A stretch of DNA of 8,808 nt from DASSKF01 sp035690725 (GTDB taxonomy: Bacteria; Actinomycetota; Actinomycetes; Actinomycetales; Dermatophilaceae): positions 1 through 8,808 of the forward strand of contig DASSKF010000165.1 of assembly GCA_035690725.1 (NCBI GenBank). The letters are read 5' to 3'. The number at the start of each line of letters is the position of its first letter. Position 1 is the first letter of the stretch. Below, piece by piece: positions 1 through 6,376 of this stretch. Below the pieces are notes generated by a model that was given only the letters and a program-made list of their open reading frames with translations, did no database searches and had not been told where the DNA came from. A program made the translations under genes and the position numbers.

Positions 1-945
1 AGCACACCGCGGCAGCGCGCCGACCTCGACCTCGCCGCCGGCAAGGCCGCGGTGCTCGTCGAGGCGCTGCCCTGGCTCGAGCGTTTCCGCGGCAGCCTCG
101 TCGTGGTCAAGTACGGCGGGCACGCCATGGGCGACCCGGCCCTGCGCGCCGCGTTCGCCGAGGACGTCGCCTTCCTCCGGTATGCCGGGCTCCGCCCCGT
201 CGTCGTGCACGGGGGCGGCCCGCAGATCGGCGCCATGCTCGACCGCCTCGGGTTGGAGAGCGAGTTCCGCGCCGGGCTGCGCGTGACGACCCCGGAGGTG
301 ATGGACGTCGTCCGGATGGTCCTCACCGGGCAGGTCGGCCGGGAGCTGGTCGGGCTGCTCAACACCCACGGCCCGCGGGCGGTCGGACTCTCCGGCGAGG
401 ACGCGGGGCTCTTCGGCGCCCGCCGGCGCCAGCAGCTCGTCGACGGCGAGTCCGTCGACCTCGGACTCGTCGGCGACGTCGAGGCCGTCGACCCCTCGGC
501 GGTGTGGGACCTGCTCGAGGCCGGCCGCATCCCGGTCGTCTCGACCGTCGCGCCCGACCTCGACCACCCCGGTGCGGTCCTCAACGTCAACGCCGACACC
601 GCCGCGTCCGCGCTCGCGGTCGCCCTCGCGGCCCGCAAGCTGGTCGTGCTCACCGACGTCGAGGGCGTGTATGCCGACTGGCCCCGTCCCGAGAGCCTGC
701 TCTCCTCGGTCTCCCTCGAGGGCGCCGAGGAGCTGCTCGGCCGAGTCCAGTCCGGCATGGTGCCCAAGCTCGAGGCGTGCACCCGCGCGGTACGAGCCGG
801 CGTGCCGGCGGCCCACGTGATCGACGGGCGGACCGCGCACTCGCTGCTGCTCGAGGTGTTCACCGGCGCCGGTGTCGGCACCATGGTCACGCGCGACGGG
901 GACGACCCGCCCTGCCGCGACAGCAGCGAAGGAGCAGGAGCATGA
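1..945 (+). CDS. argB: Acetylglutamate kinase ArgB (5' end cut by window edge)
   Basis: Phosphorylates N-acetyl-L-glutamate with ATP, the second and usually arginine-inhibited step of cytosolic arginine synthesis. The reading frame is open from base 1 (S-T-P-R-Q-R...). A GTG at 52 is an internal valine, not a convincing start: actinobacterial ArgB proteins carry about 15-20 residues before the EALPW motif (61-75), so the true start probably lies one or a few codons upstream of the window. Amino acid kinase family motifs are all present: VVVKYGGHAM near 100-129 (phosphate-binding lysine at 109-111), VHGGGPQIG near 205-231, the NVNADTAA segment near 583-606, LTDVEGVYADW near 649-681 and SGMVPKLEAC near 751-780. 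The last residues (DDPPCRDSSEGAGA) look like a non-conserved polar tail. The TGA stop overlaps the argD ATG by 4 bp (ATGA). Identification is firm. Confidence 0.96.
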   Translation, partial: STPRQRADLDLAAGKAAVLVEALPWLERFRGSLVVVKYGGHAMGDPALRAAFAEDVAFLRYAGLRPVVVHGGGPQIGAMLDRLGLESEFRAGLRVTTPEVMDVVRMVLTGQVGRELVGLLNTHGPRAVGLSGEDAGLFGARRRQQLVDGESVDLGLVGDVEAVDPSAVWDLLEAGRIPVVSTVAPDLDHPGAVLNVNADTAASALAVALAARKLVVLTDVEGVYADWPRPESLLSSVSLEGAEELLGRVQSGMVPKLEACTRAVRAGVPAAHVIDGRTAHSLLLEVFTGAGVGTMVTRDGDDPPCRDSSEGAGA

Positions 946-2141
946 GCCGGTCCGCCGACCTCCTCGACCGCTACGACGCATCCCTGCTGGGCGTCTTCGG
1001 CCGGCCAGGTGCCGTGCTCAGCCACGGCCAGGGGTGCCGTGTCTGGGACGTCGACGGCCGGTCCTATCTGGACCTGCTCGCCGGGATCGCGGTGAACTCG
1101 CTGGGCCATGGCCACCCGGCTCTCGTCGAGGCGATCACCCGCCAGGCGGCGCACGCCGTCCACGTCTCCAACTTCTTCACCACCCGACCCCAGGTGGAGC
1201 TGGCCGAGCGGCTCCTGGCCGTCGCCGGTGCCCCCGAGGGGTCGGCGGTGTTCCTCACCAACTCCGGCACCGAGGCGATCGAGGCCGCCATCAAGCTCGC
1301 CCGCCGCACCGGCCGCACCCGGATCGTCGCCATGGAGGGCGCCTTCCACGGCCGCTCCACCGGCGCCCTCGCGCTCACCCACAAGCCGGCCCACCGCGAG
1401 CCGTTCCTGCCGCTGCTGCCCGGGATCTCGCACGTCCCGCTCGGCGACGAGGCCGCCCTCCGGGCGGCCGTGGACGAGACCGTGGCCGCGGTCGTCGTCG
1501 AACCGATCCAGGGGGAGGCAGGCGTCCGGGTGGCCGACCCGGCATACCTGCAGCTCGTGCGAGAGGTGACCGCCGAGCGCGGCGCACTCATGGTGGTCGA
1601 CGAGATCCAGACGGGCGTCGGCCGGACCGGGCAGTGGTTCGCCCACCAGCTCGCCGGGACCACGCCGGACGCCGTGACCGTGGCCAAGGGCCTGGCCGGC
1701 GGGGTCCCGATCGGGGCGCTGCTCACCTACGGGCGGCGGGTGACCGGGCTGCTCGGCCCGGGGCAGCACGGCACCACGTTCGGCGGGAACCCGCTGGCGG
1801 CGGCCGCCGGGCTCGCGGTGCTCGAGACGATCGAGCGCGACCACCTGCTCGAGCACGCCCGGCGCACCGGGGAGGAGCTGCAGCGGCTCGTCACCGCGAT
1901 CGGGCACCCGGTCGTGCGCGAGGTCCGGGGACGGGGACTGCTGCAGGCGATCCAGCTCGCCGACGACCGGGCACAGGCGGTCGCGCGGCGCGCTCTCGCC
2001 GCCGGGTTCATCGTCAACCCGGTGACCCCGTCGGCCCTGCGACTCGCCCCGCCGCTGATCATCACCGCCGAGGAGCTCGCGACTTTCGTGGACGCCCTGC
2101 CCGACCTGTTGGACCAGTCCGCCCCCGAGGAGGCCCGGTGA
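942..2141 (+). CDS. argD: Acetylornithine aminotransferase ArgD
   Basis: PLP-dependent class III aminotransferase, 399 aa, a normal family length. It converts N-acetylglutamate 5-semialdehyde plus glutamate to N-acetylornithine; ArgD enzymes often also act on succinyldiaminopimelate in lysine synthesis. Visible motifs: NSGTEAIEAAIKLAR from residue 107 (PLP phosphate region), FHGRSTGAL from 135, VVDEIQTGVGRTG from 218 with Asp220 placed to pair with the pyridine nitrogen, TVAKGLAGGVPIGA with Schiff-base Lys249, and HGTTFGGNPLAAAA near 276-290. The ATG at 942 has AAGGAG at 929-934, seven bases upstream, and lies in the ATGA overlap with argB, so translation is probably coupled. A longer in-frame extension upstream is only antiphase reading of argB. 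Related ornithine or GABA aminotransferases share these motifs, but the operon position settles the call. Confidence 0.96.
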   Translation: MSRSADLLDRYDASLLGVFGRPGAVLSHGQGCRVWDVDGRSYLDLLAGIAVNSLGHGHPALVEAITRQAAHAVHVSNFFTTRPQVELAERLLAVAGAPEGSAVFLTNSGTEAIEAAIKLARRTGRTRIVAMEGAFHGRSTGALALTHKPAHREPFLPLLPGISHVPLGDEAALRAAVDETVAAVVVEPIQGEAGVRVADPAYLQLVREVTAERGALMVVDEIQTGVGRTGQWFAHQLAGTTPDAVTVAKGLAGGVPIGALLTYGRRVTGLLGPGQHGTTFGGNPLAAAAGLAVLETIERDHLLEHARRTGEELQRLVTAIGHPVVREVRGRGLLQAIQLADDRAQAVARRALAAGFIVNPVTPSALRLAPPLIITAEELATFVDALPDLLDQSAPEEAR

Positions 2142-3070
2142 CCCGCCACTTCCTGCGCGACGACGACGTCACGCACGCCGAGCAGGCCGAGCTGCTCGAC
2201 CGCGCCGTCGCCCTCAAGGCCGACCCGCTCGGCAACCAGCCGCTCGCCGGCCCGCTCGCCGTCGCGCTCGTCTTCGACAAGGCCTCCACCCGCACCCGGC
2301 TGTCGTTCTCGGTCGGCGTCAGCCAGCTCGGCGGGACGCCGGTCGTCATCGACGGCGGGACCAGCCAGCTCGGCCGGGGGGAGTCGGTGCTCGACACCAC
2401 CCGCATCCTCGACCGGCAGTGCGCCGCGATCGTGTGGCGGACGTTCGGCCAGCAGCGTCTCGAGCAGGCCGTGTCGGTCAGCTCGGTGCCGGTCGTCAAC
2501 TCGCTGACCGACGAGTTCCACCCGTGCCAGGTCCTCGCCGACCTGCTGACGATCCGCGAGCACAAGGACCGGCTCAGCGGGCTCACCCTCACCTACGCCG
2601 GCGACGGCGCCAACAACATGGCGCACTCCTACCTCCTCGGTGGGGCGCTCGCGGGGCTCAACGTCCGCATCGCCGCGCCGGACGGCCACCAGCCCGATCT
2701 CGACGTGGTCCAGCGGGCTCGCGAGCTCGCCCACGGCAGTGGCGGATCCGTGCTCGTGACCGACGACACCGACGTGGCCTTCGACAGCGCGGACGTCGTC
2801 GCCACGGACACGTGGGTCTCCATGGGGCAGGAGGAGCAGAGCAGCCAGCGGACCGGTGCGCAGAGCCTGTTCGGGCCGTTCGCCGTGGACGCGGCCGCCA
2901 TGGCGAAGGCGGCCCCCGACGCGATCGTGCTGCACTGCCTCCCCGCCTACCGGGGGGTCGAGATCGCGGCCGAGGTGATCGACGGGCCGCAGTCGGTGGT
3001 CTGGGACCAGGCCGAGAACCGGCTGCACGCCCAGAAGGCCCTGCTCACCTGGCTGGTGGAGCAGTCGTGA
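2138..3070 (+). CDS. argF: Ornithine carbamoyltransferase ArgF
   Basis: Transfers the carbamoyl group from carbamoyl phosphate to ornithine to give citrulline. The protein has 310 aa, typical for anabolic OTCase. Motifs: STRTR at residues 50-54 (carbamoyl phosphate binding), FHPCQ with His128 and Cys130, TYAGDGANNMAHS near 150-162, DTWVSMGQEEQ with Ser228-Met229-Gly230 (the ornithine-binding SMG loop), and HCLPAYRG at 266-273 with the ornithine-side cysteine Cys267. The SMG loop and HCLP motif separate it from aspartate carbamoyltransferase. The GTG start at 2138 forms a GTGA overlap with the argD stop. GAGGAGG at 2127-2133 is the ribosome binding site, with a rather short 4-base spacing, so coupling to argD translation is likely. 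The direct ArgD-ArgF adjacency matches the actinobacterial argCJBDFR order. Confidence 0.96.
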   Translation: MTRHFLRDDDVTHAEQAELLDRAVALKADPLGNQPLAGPLAVALVFDKASTRTRLSFSVGVSQLGGTPVVIDGGTSQLGRGESVLDTTRILDRQCAAIVWRTFGQQRLEQAVSVSSVPVVNSLTDEFHPCQVLADLLTIREHKDRLSGLTLTYAGDGANNMAHSYLLGGALAGLNVRIAAPDGHQPDLDVVQRARELAHGSGGSVLVTDDTDVAFDSADVVATDTWVSMGQEEQSSQRTGAQSLFGPFAVDAAAMAKAAPDAIVLHCLPAYRGVEIAAEVIDGPQSVVWDQAENRLHAQKALLTWLVEQS

Positions 3071-3606
3071 TCGCCCAGACCCGCGCCGCCCGGCACCAGC
3101 GGATCGTCGAGGTCCTGACCCGGCACAGCATCCGCTCCCAGCTCCAGCTGCTCGACCACTTGGCCCAGGACGGGTTCGAGGTGACCCAGGCGACACTCTC
3201 CCGCGACCTCGTCGAGCTCGGTGCCGCCAAGGTGCGCCGCGGCCGCGAGCTGGTGTATGCCGTCCCGGGCGAGGGTGGGGACCGCAGCCTTGTCGCGGCG
3301 CAGGGAACGGGCCCGAGCGAGCGCCTCACCCGGCTGCTCGAGGAGCTCCTCGTCACGGCGGAGTCCTCCGGAAACCTCGTCGTGGCCCGGACGCCGCCCG
3401 GTGCGGCACAGTACCTGGCGTCGGCAATCGACCACGCCGACGCCCCTGACATCATCGGCACGATCGCGGGTGACGACACCATCCTCGTGATCACCTCCGG
3501 CCCGGACCAGGGGCCGGTCGTGGCCGGGCGCCTGCTCGGGCTGAGCGCTCCGCACGAGGACGAGGATCCGGGAGCCCGGCGCCCGCCCCGCAGCACCGAC
3601 GACTGA
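3067..3606 (+). CDS. argR: Arginine repressor ArgR
   Basis: Transcriptional regulator of 179 aa that in this family forms arginine-bound hexamers and represses arg genes at ARG boxes. The N-terminal winged helix-turn-helix runs from about residue 7 to 67, with TQATLSRDL at 40-48 as the recognition region and the wing ending in ELVYAVPG. A hinge follows at about 68-83. The C-terminal oligomerisation and arginine-binding domain contains GNLVVARTPPGAAQ at 102-115 and IAGDDT at 133-138, where the paired Asp136-Asp137 are the family arginine contacts. A polar, probably disordered tail of roughly 20 residues (HEDEDPGARRPPRSTDD) ends the protein. The GTG start overlaps the argF stop (GTGA), with GGTGGAG at 3055-3061 as ribosome binding site. 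Being inside the operon it likely controls, feedback autoregulation is inferred; the operon promoter lies outside the window. Confidence 0.95.
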   Translation: MIAQTRAARHQRIVEVLTRHSIRSQLQLLDHLAQDGFEVTQATLSRDLVELGAAKVRRGRELVYAVPGEGGDRSLVAAQGTGPSERLTRLLEELLVTAESSGNLVVARTPPGAAQYLASAIDHADAPDIIGTIAGDDTILVITSGPDQGPVVAGRLLGLSAPHEDEDPGARRPPRSTDD

Positions 3607-3615
3607 CCCGACAGC

Positions 3616-3622
3616 AGAGGAG
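3616..3622 (+). promoter_or_regulatory. Strong ribosome binding site of argH
   Basis: AGAGGAG sits six bases before the argH ATG at 3629, inside the 22-bp argR-argH gap. It fixes the argH start and means argH, unlike the upstream genes, does not rely on stop-start overlap for initiation. Confidence 0.8.
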
Positions 3623-3628
3623 CACCGG

Positions 3629-5089
3629 ATGACCCACGGCGCCGACGACGCGCAGGGAAGCAGGGGCGGCGGGCTGAGCCTCTGGGGCGGCCGTTTCGCC
3701 GGCGGGCCCGCCGATGCCCTCGCCGCCCTGTCGAAGTCGACCCAGTTCGACTGGCGGCTGGCGCCCTACGACATCGCCGGCTCCCGGGCGCACGCCCGGG
3801 TGCTGCACCGGGCGGGCCTGCTGGACGAGGAGACCCTCGACCGGCTGCTGGGCGGGCTGGCCCGGCTGCTCGACGACGTGGAGTCCGGCGACTTCGCTCC
3901 CGCCCCGGCCGACGAGGACGTGCACACGGCGCTCGAGCGCGGCCTGATCGAGCGCGTCGGGCCCGAGGTGGGCGGGCGCCTGCGGGCCGGCCGCTCGCGC
4001 AACGACCAGGTCGCGACGCTGTTCCGGATGTACCTGCGCGACCACGCCCGCACGGTGTCCGGCCTGCTCCTCGACGTGGTCGACGCCCTCGTCGGCCAGG
4101 CCGAGCGACACCCCGACACCCCGATGCCGGGGCGGACCCACCTCCAGCACGCCCAACCGGTGCTCCTCGCCCACCACCTGCTCGCCCACGCGTGGGCGCT
4201 GCTGCGCGACGTCGAGCGTTGGCGGGACTGGGACCGCCGCGCCGGCATCTCGCCCTACGGCTCGGGAGCGCTCGCGGGCTCGTCCCTGGGCCTCGACCCC
4301 GAGCAGGTGGCCGCGGACCTCGGCTTCGACAGCGCGGTCGAGAACTCCATCGACGGCACCGCGTCCCGCGACTTCGTCGCCGAGTTCGCCTTCGTCGCCG
4401 CGATGGCCGCGGTCGACGTGTCCCGCCTCGCCGAGGAGGTCATCCTCTGGGCGACCAAGGAGTTCTCCTTCGTCCGCCTCGACGACGCCTGGTCGACGGG
4501 GTCGAGCATCATGCCGCAGAAGAAGAACCCCGACGTCTCCGAGCTCGCCCGCGGCAAGGCCGGACGCCTGGTCGGCGACCTCGCCGGGCTGCTCACCACC
4601 CTCAAGGCGCTCCCGCTCGCGTACAACCGGGACCTGCAGGAGGACAAGGAGCCCGTGTTCGACGGGGTGGACACCCTCGAGGTCCTGCTGCCCGCCTTCA
4701 CCGGGATGGTCGCGACGCTGCAGTTCGACGACGAGCGGCTCGCCTCGCTGGCGCCGCAGGGTTTCTCGCTGGCGACCGACGTCGCCGAGTGGCTCGTGCG
4801 GGCGGGGGTGCCCTTCCGGGAGGCCCACGAGGTCGCCGGAGCCTGCGTGCGGACCTGCGAGCAGCGGGGCTGTGAGCTCTGGGATCTCGACGACGCAACG
4901 CTCATGGCCATCTCGGCGCACCTGACTCCCGAGGTCCGGACCGTGCTCAGCGTCGAGGGCTCGCTCGCCTCGCGGGACGCCAAGGGCGGCACGGCGCCGG
5001 CGCGCGTCCGCGAGCAGCAGGGGCGGGTCGCGGAGCAGTCCCGCAGCCACCGCCGGTGGGCCGAGGACCGGCCGGCGGTACGGGTGTAG
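3629..5089 (+). CDS. argH: Argininosuccinate lyase ArgH
   Basis: Cleaves argininosuccinate to arginine and fumarate, the last step of the pathway. The 486-aa protein has normal length for the fumarase/aspartase superfamily plus a short glycine-rich N-terminal lead before LWGGRF (about residues 18-23). Motifs: RSRNDQV near 126-132, GRTHLQHAQP at 168-177 with His171 as the likely active-site histidine, and the signature GSSIMPQKKNP at 291-301 containing the mobile catalytic serine loop (Ser292/Ser293) and the lysine-asparagine pair. The C-terminus SVEGSLASRDAKGGTAP is typical of the family. It follows argR by 22 bp and ends with TAG, one of the few non-TGA stops here. argG, its usual partner gene, is not in between. 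The fumarate it makes is, coincidentally or not, a metabolite of the succinate dehydrogenase encoded downstream. Confidence 0.97.
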   Translation: MTHGADDAQGSRGGGLSLWGGRFAGGPADALAALSKSTQFDWRLAPYDIAGSRAHARVLHRAGLLDEETLDRLLGGLARLLDDVESGDFAPAPADEDVHTALERGLIERVGPEVGGRLRAGRSRNDQVATLFRMYLRDHARTVSGLLLDVVDALVGQAERHPDTPMPGRTHLQHAQPVLLAHHLLAHAWALLRDVERWRDWDRRAGISPYGSGALAGSSLGLDPEQVAADLGFDSAVENSIDGTASRDFVAEFAFVAAMAAVDVSRLAEEVILWATKEFSFVRLDDAWSTGSSIMPQKKNPDVSELARGKAGRLVGDLAGLLTTLKALPLAYNRDLQEDKEPVFDGVDTLEVLLPAFTGMVATLQFDDERLASLAPQGFSLATDVAEWLVRAGVPFREAHEVAGACVRTCEQRGCELWDLDDATLMAISAHLTPEVRTVLSVEGSLASRDAKGGTAPARVREQQGRVAEQSRSHRRWAEDRPAVRV

Positions 5090-5094
5090 GCGAC

Positions 5095-5131
5095 GCCCGG
5101 TCCGCGGGAGACGCGCCGCGCACGCCCGGGC
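5095..5131 (+). terminator. Possible GC-rich hairpin after argH (weak candidate terminator)
   Basis: Shortly after the argH stop, GCCCGG at 5095-5100 can pair with CCGGGC at 5126-5131. The loop contains a smaller CGCG-GGAGA-CGCG hairpin at 5103-5115. There is no T tract, so this is not a classical intrinsic terminator. In DNA this GC-rich such pairings arise easily by chance. It is listed because it lies between the arg and sdh units, where a transcript end would be expected. Confidence 0.2.
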
Positions 5132-5138
5132 CAGGAGT

Positions 5139-5166
5139 GGCACACGTGCCCTATGGTGTGAGGCAC
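5139..5166 (+). promoter_or_regulatory. Inverted repeats with a TATGGT hexamer upstream of the sdh unit
   Basis: GGCAC-AC-GTGCC (5139-5150) is a compact inverted repeat. It is followed by TATGGT (5152-5157), which fits a loose actinobacterial -10 element, and then another GGCAC at 5162-5166 that could pair with the middle GTGCC across an 11-base loop. No convincing -35 hexamer is seen at 16-18 bases upstream. The site lies about 45-70 bp before the ATG at 5210, a sensible place for a promoter or operator of the following genes. The assignment is inference only. Confidence 0.25.
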
Positions 5167-5209
5167 GACACGGGCGGCATGCGGTCGTCCGGGCGAGTCG
5201 GGAGGTCCC

Positions 5210-5497
5210 ATGAGCACCGGCGAGCACCTCGCCTCCGCGGGCCAGCACGTCGCGGCCCTGCGCTCCGTCGTGGCCGGGCTCCGCCGCTCGGCCGGTGACA
5301 CCGTCGACGTCCGACGCCTCGAGGAGGACGTGCGGCGGGTCGCCGCCGACCTCGAGCTGCTCGGCCAGCGGGCGGCCACCCGGTCGGGACCGGGGAGGCC
5401 GGGGCAGGAGGAGGTCGTCTACATCCCGGACACGGACTACGACCCGTCGTTCTGGGGCGACGCCGACGACGAGGGCCTCGGCCACACGAGGCGCTGA
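5210..5497 (+). CDS. Conserved-looking small protein of unknown function, first gene of the sdh unit
   Basis: A 95-aa soluble protein without signal peptide or membrane segment. Residues 1-54 are Ala/Leu/Arg/Val-rich with heptad-like spacing (HVAALRSVVAGLRR, then VRRLEEDVRRVAADLELL) and probably form a helical hairpin or short coiled coil. A Gly/Pro/Arg linker follows at about 55-67, then an acidic aromatic segment (VVYIPDTDYDPSFW, then DADDEGLG). No known catalytic motif is visible. The ATG at 5210 is preceded by GGGAGG at 5200-5205, four bases away, a clear ribosome binding site. Codon use matches the neighbours, with strong third-position GC. From memory, M. tuberculosis has a protein of similar length (Rv0250c, 97 aa) at the same place upstream of its sdh1 genes, suggesting a conserved partner, assembly or regulatory factor of this dehydrogenase. 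That homology was not verified here. Confidence 0.85.
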   Translation: MSTGEHLASAGQHVAALRSVVAGLRRSAGDTVDVRRLEEDVRRVAADLELLGQRAATRSGPGRPGQEEVVYIPDTDYDPSFWGDADDEGLGHTRR

Positions 5498-5498
5498 C

Positions 5499-5558
5499 AT
5501 GGACCACCTCACCACGTTCTCCGCCCCGCTTCGACACGTCGCGGGTGCCTCGGCATGA
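5499..5558 (+). CDS. Possible 19-aa micro-ORF coupling the 95-aa gene to the sdh anchor gene
   Basis: ATG at 5499 opens a 19-codon frame (MDHLTTFSAPLRHVAGASA) that stops at a TGA overlapping the anchor-gene ATG by 4 bp (ATGA). A GAGG at 5488-5491 sits seven bases upstream, a reasonable ribosome binding site, whereas the anchor gene's own start at 5555 has only a weak purine stretch (GCGGG). The peptide may serve mainly to carry ribosomes to the anchor start rather than act as a protein. No family is recognised. It is short enough to be chance, and the frame also reads open upstream as a shadow of the 95-aa gene. Confidence 0.3.
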   Translation: MDHLTTFSAPLRHVAGASA

Positions 5559-6376
5559 GCGGAGCAGACCTGGCGCAGGGCGTCGGTGCGCCGGGGCGCG
5601 CGCGGGTGGGGGCCCGCACCCTACGGGGCGGAGGTGACCACTGGTGGCTGCAGCCGGTCCTCACGGTGGCCGGCCTCACGGCGTGGGTGGTCTACGCCGT
5701 GGTGCGCACCATGCTGCAGCGCAACTACTGGGTGGCCGACTACCACTACCTGTCGCCGTTCTACTCGCCCTGTCTCACCTCCAGCTGCGCCCCCGGCGCC
5801 AGCCACCTCGGCACCCCGTTCCCGGACTTCCCGCCGCTGCTGCCCTACGCGCTGCTGAGCCTGCCGTTCCTGCTGCTGTTCCGGCTGACCTGCTACTACT
5901 ACCGCAAGGCCTACTACCGCTCGTACTACCTCTCGCCGCCCGCCTGCGCCGTCGCGGAGCCGCACCGCACGTACACGGGGGAGACCCGGTTCCCGCTGAT
6001 CCTGCAGAACTTCCACCGCTGGTTCTTCTACGCCGCCGTCATCATCTCCGCGATCAACACGTATGACGTCATCGTGGCCTTCCATGGCACGGGCGGCGGA
6101 TTCGGCTTCGGGCTGGGCAACCTGGTCCTCGTGGGCAACGTGGTCCTGCTCTGGTGCTACACCCTCGGCTGCCACAGCTGCCGCAACGCCGTCGGCGGCC
6201 GGCTGCGGCACTTCTCCAAGCACCCCGTGCGCTACTGGGCCTGGAGCAAGGTGAGCGTGCTCAACGCCCGCCACATGCTCTTCGCCTGGCTCACGCTGGC
6301 GTCGTTGGTCGTCACCGACGGCTACATCGCCCTCGTGGCCGGTGGCGTGTTCCCCGACCTGAGGTTCGTCAACTGA
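5555..6376 (+). CDS. Sdh1-type succinate dehydrogenase membrane anchor subunit (single large SdhC-like protein)
   Basis: A 273-aa integral membrane protein that should anchor the flavoprotein and iron-sulfur subunits and pass electrons to quinone. Five hydrophobic segments are visible at about residues 31-52, 91-112, 154-176, 187-206 and 240-264. It is unlike classical SdhC/SdhD (about 120-150 aa, three helices each, heme b). Cys and His are abundant: Cys73, Cys78, His84, Cys113, Cys131, His137, His154, Cys201 and a CHSC cluster at 206-209, many near helix ends. A tyrosine-rich stretch (YYYRKAYYRSYY) covers 114-125. Length and motifs match mycobacterial Rv0249c as recalled. The M. smegmatis Sdh1 structure reported a membrane-embedded Rieske-type cluster instead of heme; exact ligands are not assigned here. 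ATG 5555 gives 28 residues before DHWW; an in-frame GTG at 5606 is a poorer alternative. TGATG overlap leads into sdhA. Confidence 0.88.
   Translation: MSGADLAQGVGAPGRARVGARTLRGGGDHWWLQPVLTVAGLTAWVVYAVVRTMLQRNYWVADYHYLSPFYSPCLTSSCAPGASHLGTPFPDFPPLLPYALLSLPFLLLFRLTCYYYRKAYYRSYYLSPPACAVAEPHRTYTGETRFPLILQNFHRWFFYAAVIISAINTYDVIVAFHGTGGGFGFGLGNLVLVGNVVLLWCYTLGCHSCRNAVGGRLRHFSKHPVRYWAWSKVSVLNARHMLFAWLTLASLVVTDGYIALVAGGVFPDLRFVN

Noticed and set aside
52..54. GTG at 52 as the argB start
   Set aside because: The frame is open to base 1 and the residues before it resemble the usual actinobacterial ArgB N-terminus, so the start is more likely just outside the window.
504..941. In-frame extension of argD upstream to 504
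   Set aside because: The added sequence is Arg/Pro-rich out-of-frame reading of argB. ATG 942 has a good ribosome binding site and the family's usual N-terminus.
872..2137. In-frame extension of argF upstream to 872
   Set aside because: It is an out-of-frame reading of argD. The GTG at 2138 in a GTGA overlap gives the normal 310-aa OTCase.
5156..5171. GTGT-N8-ACAC dyad resembling a Rex-type redox operator
   Set aside because: The arms are only four bases and the inner bases do not pair or match the TTGTGA/TCACAA half-site pattern, so it is no better than chance.
3491..5515. A 674-codon open frame on the minus strand opposite argH and the 95-aa gene, with similar long minus-strand frames at 1727-3196 and 6322-8178
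   Set aside because: These lie antisense to genes with full family motifs. They are Arg/Gly/Val/Ala-rich low-information translations expected from very GC-rich codon bias, with no recognisable domain.
5606..6376. Shorter anchor protein starting at GTG 5606
   Set aside because: No ribosome binding site of quality precedes it. ATG 5555 gives a length equal to the recalled mycobacterial homologue.
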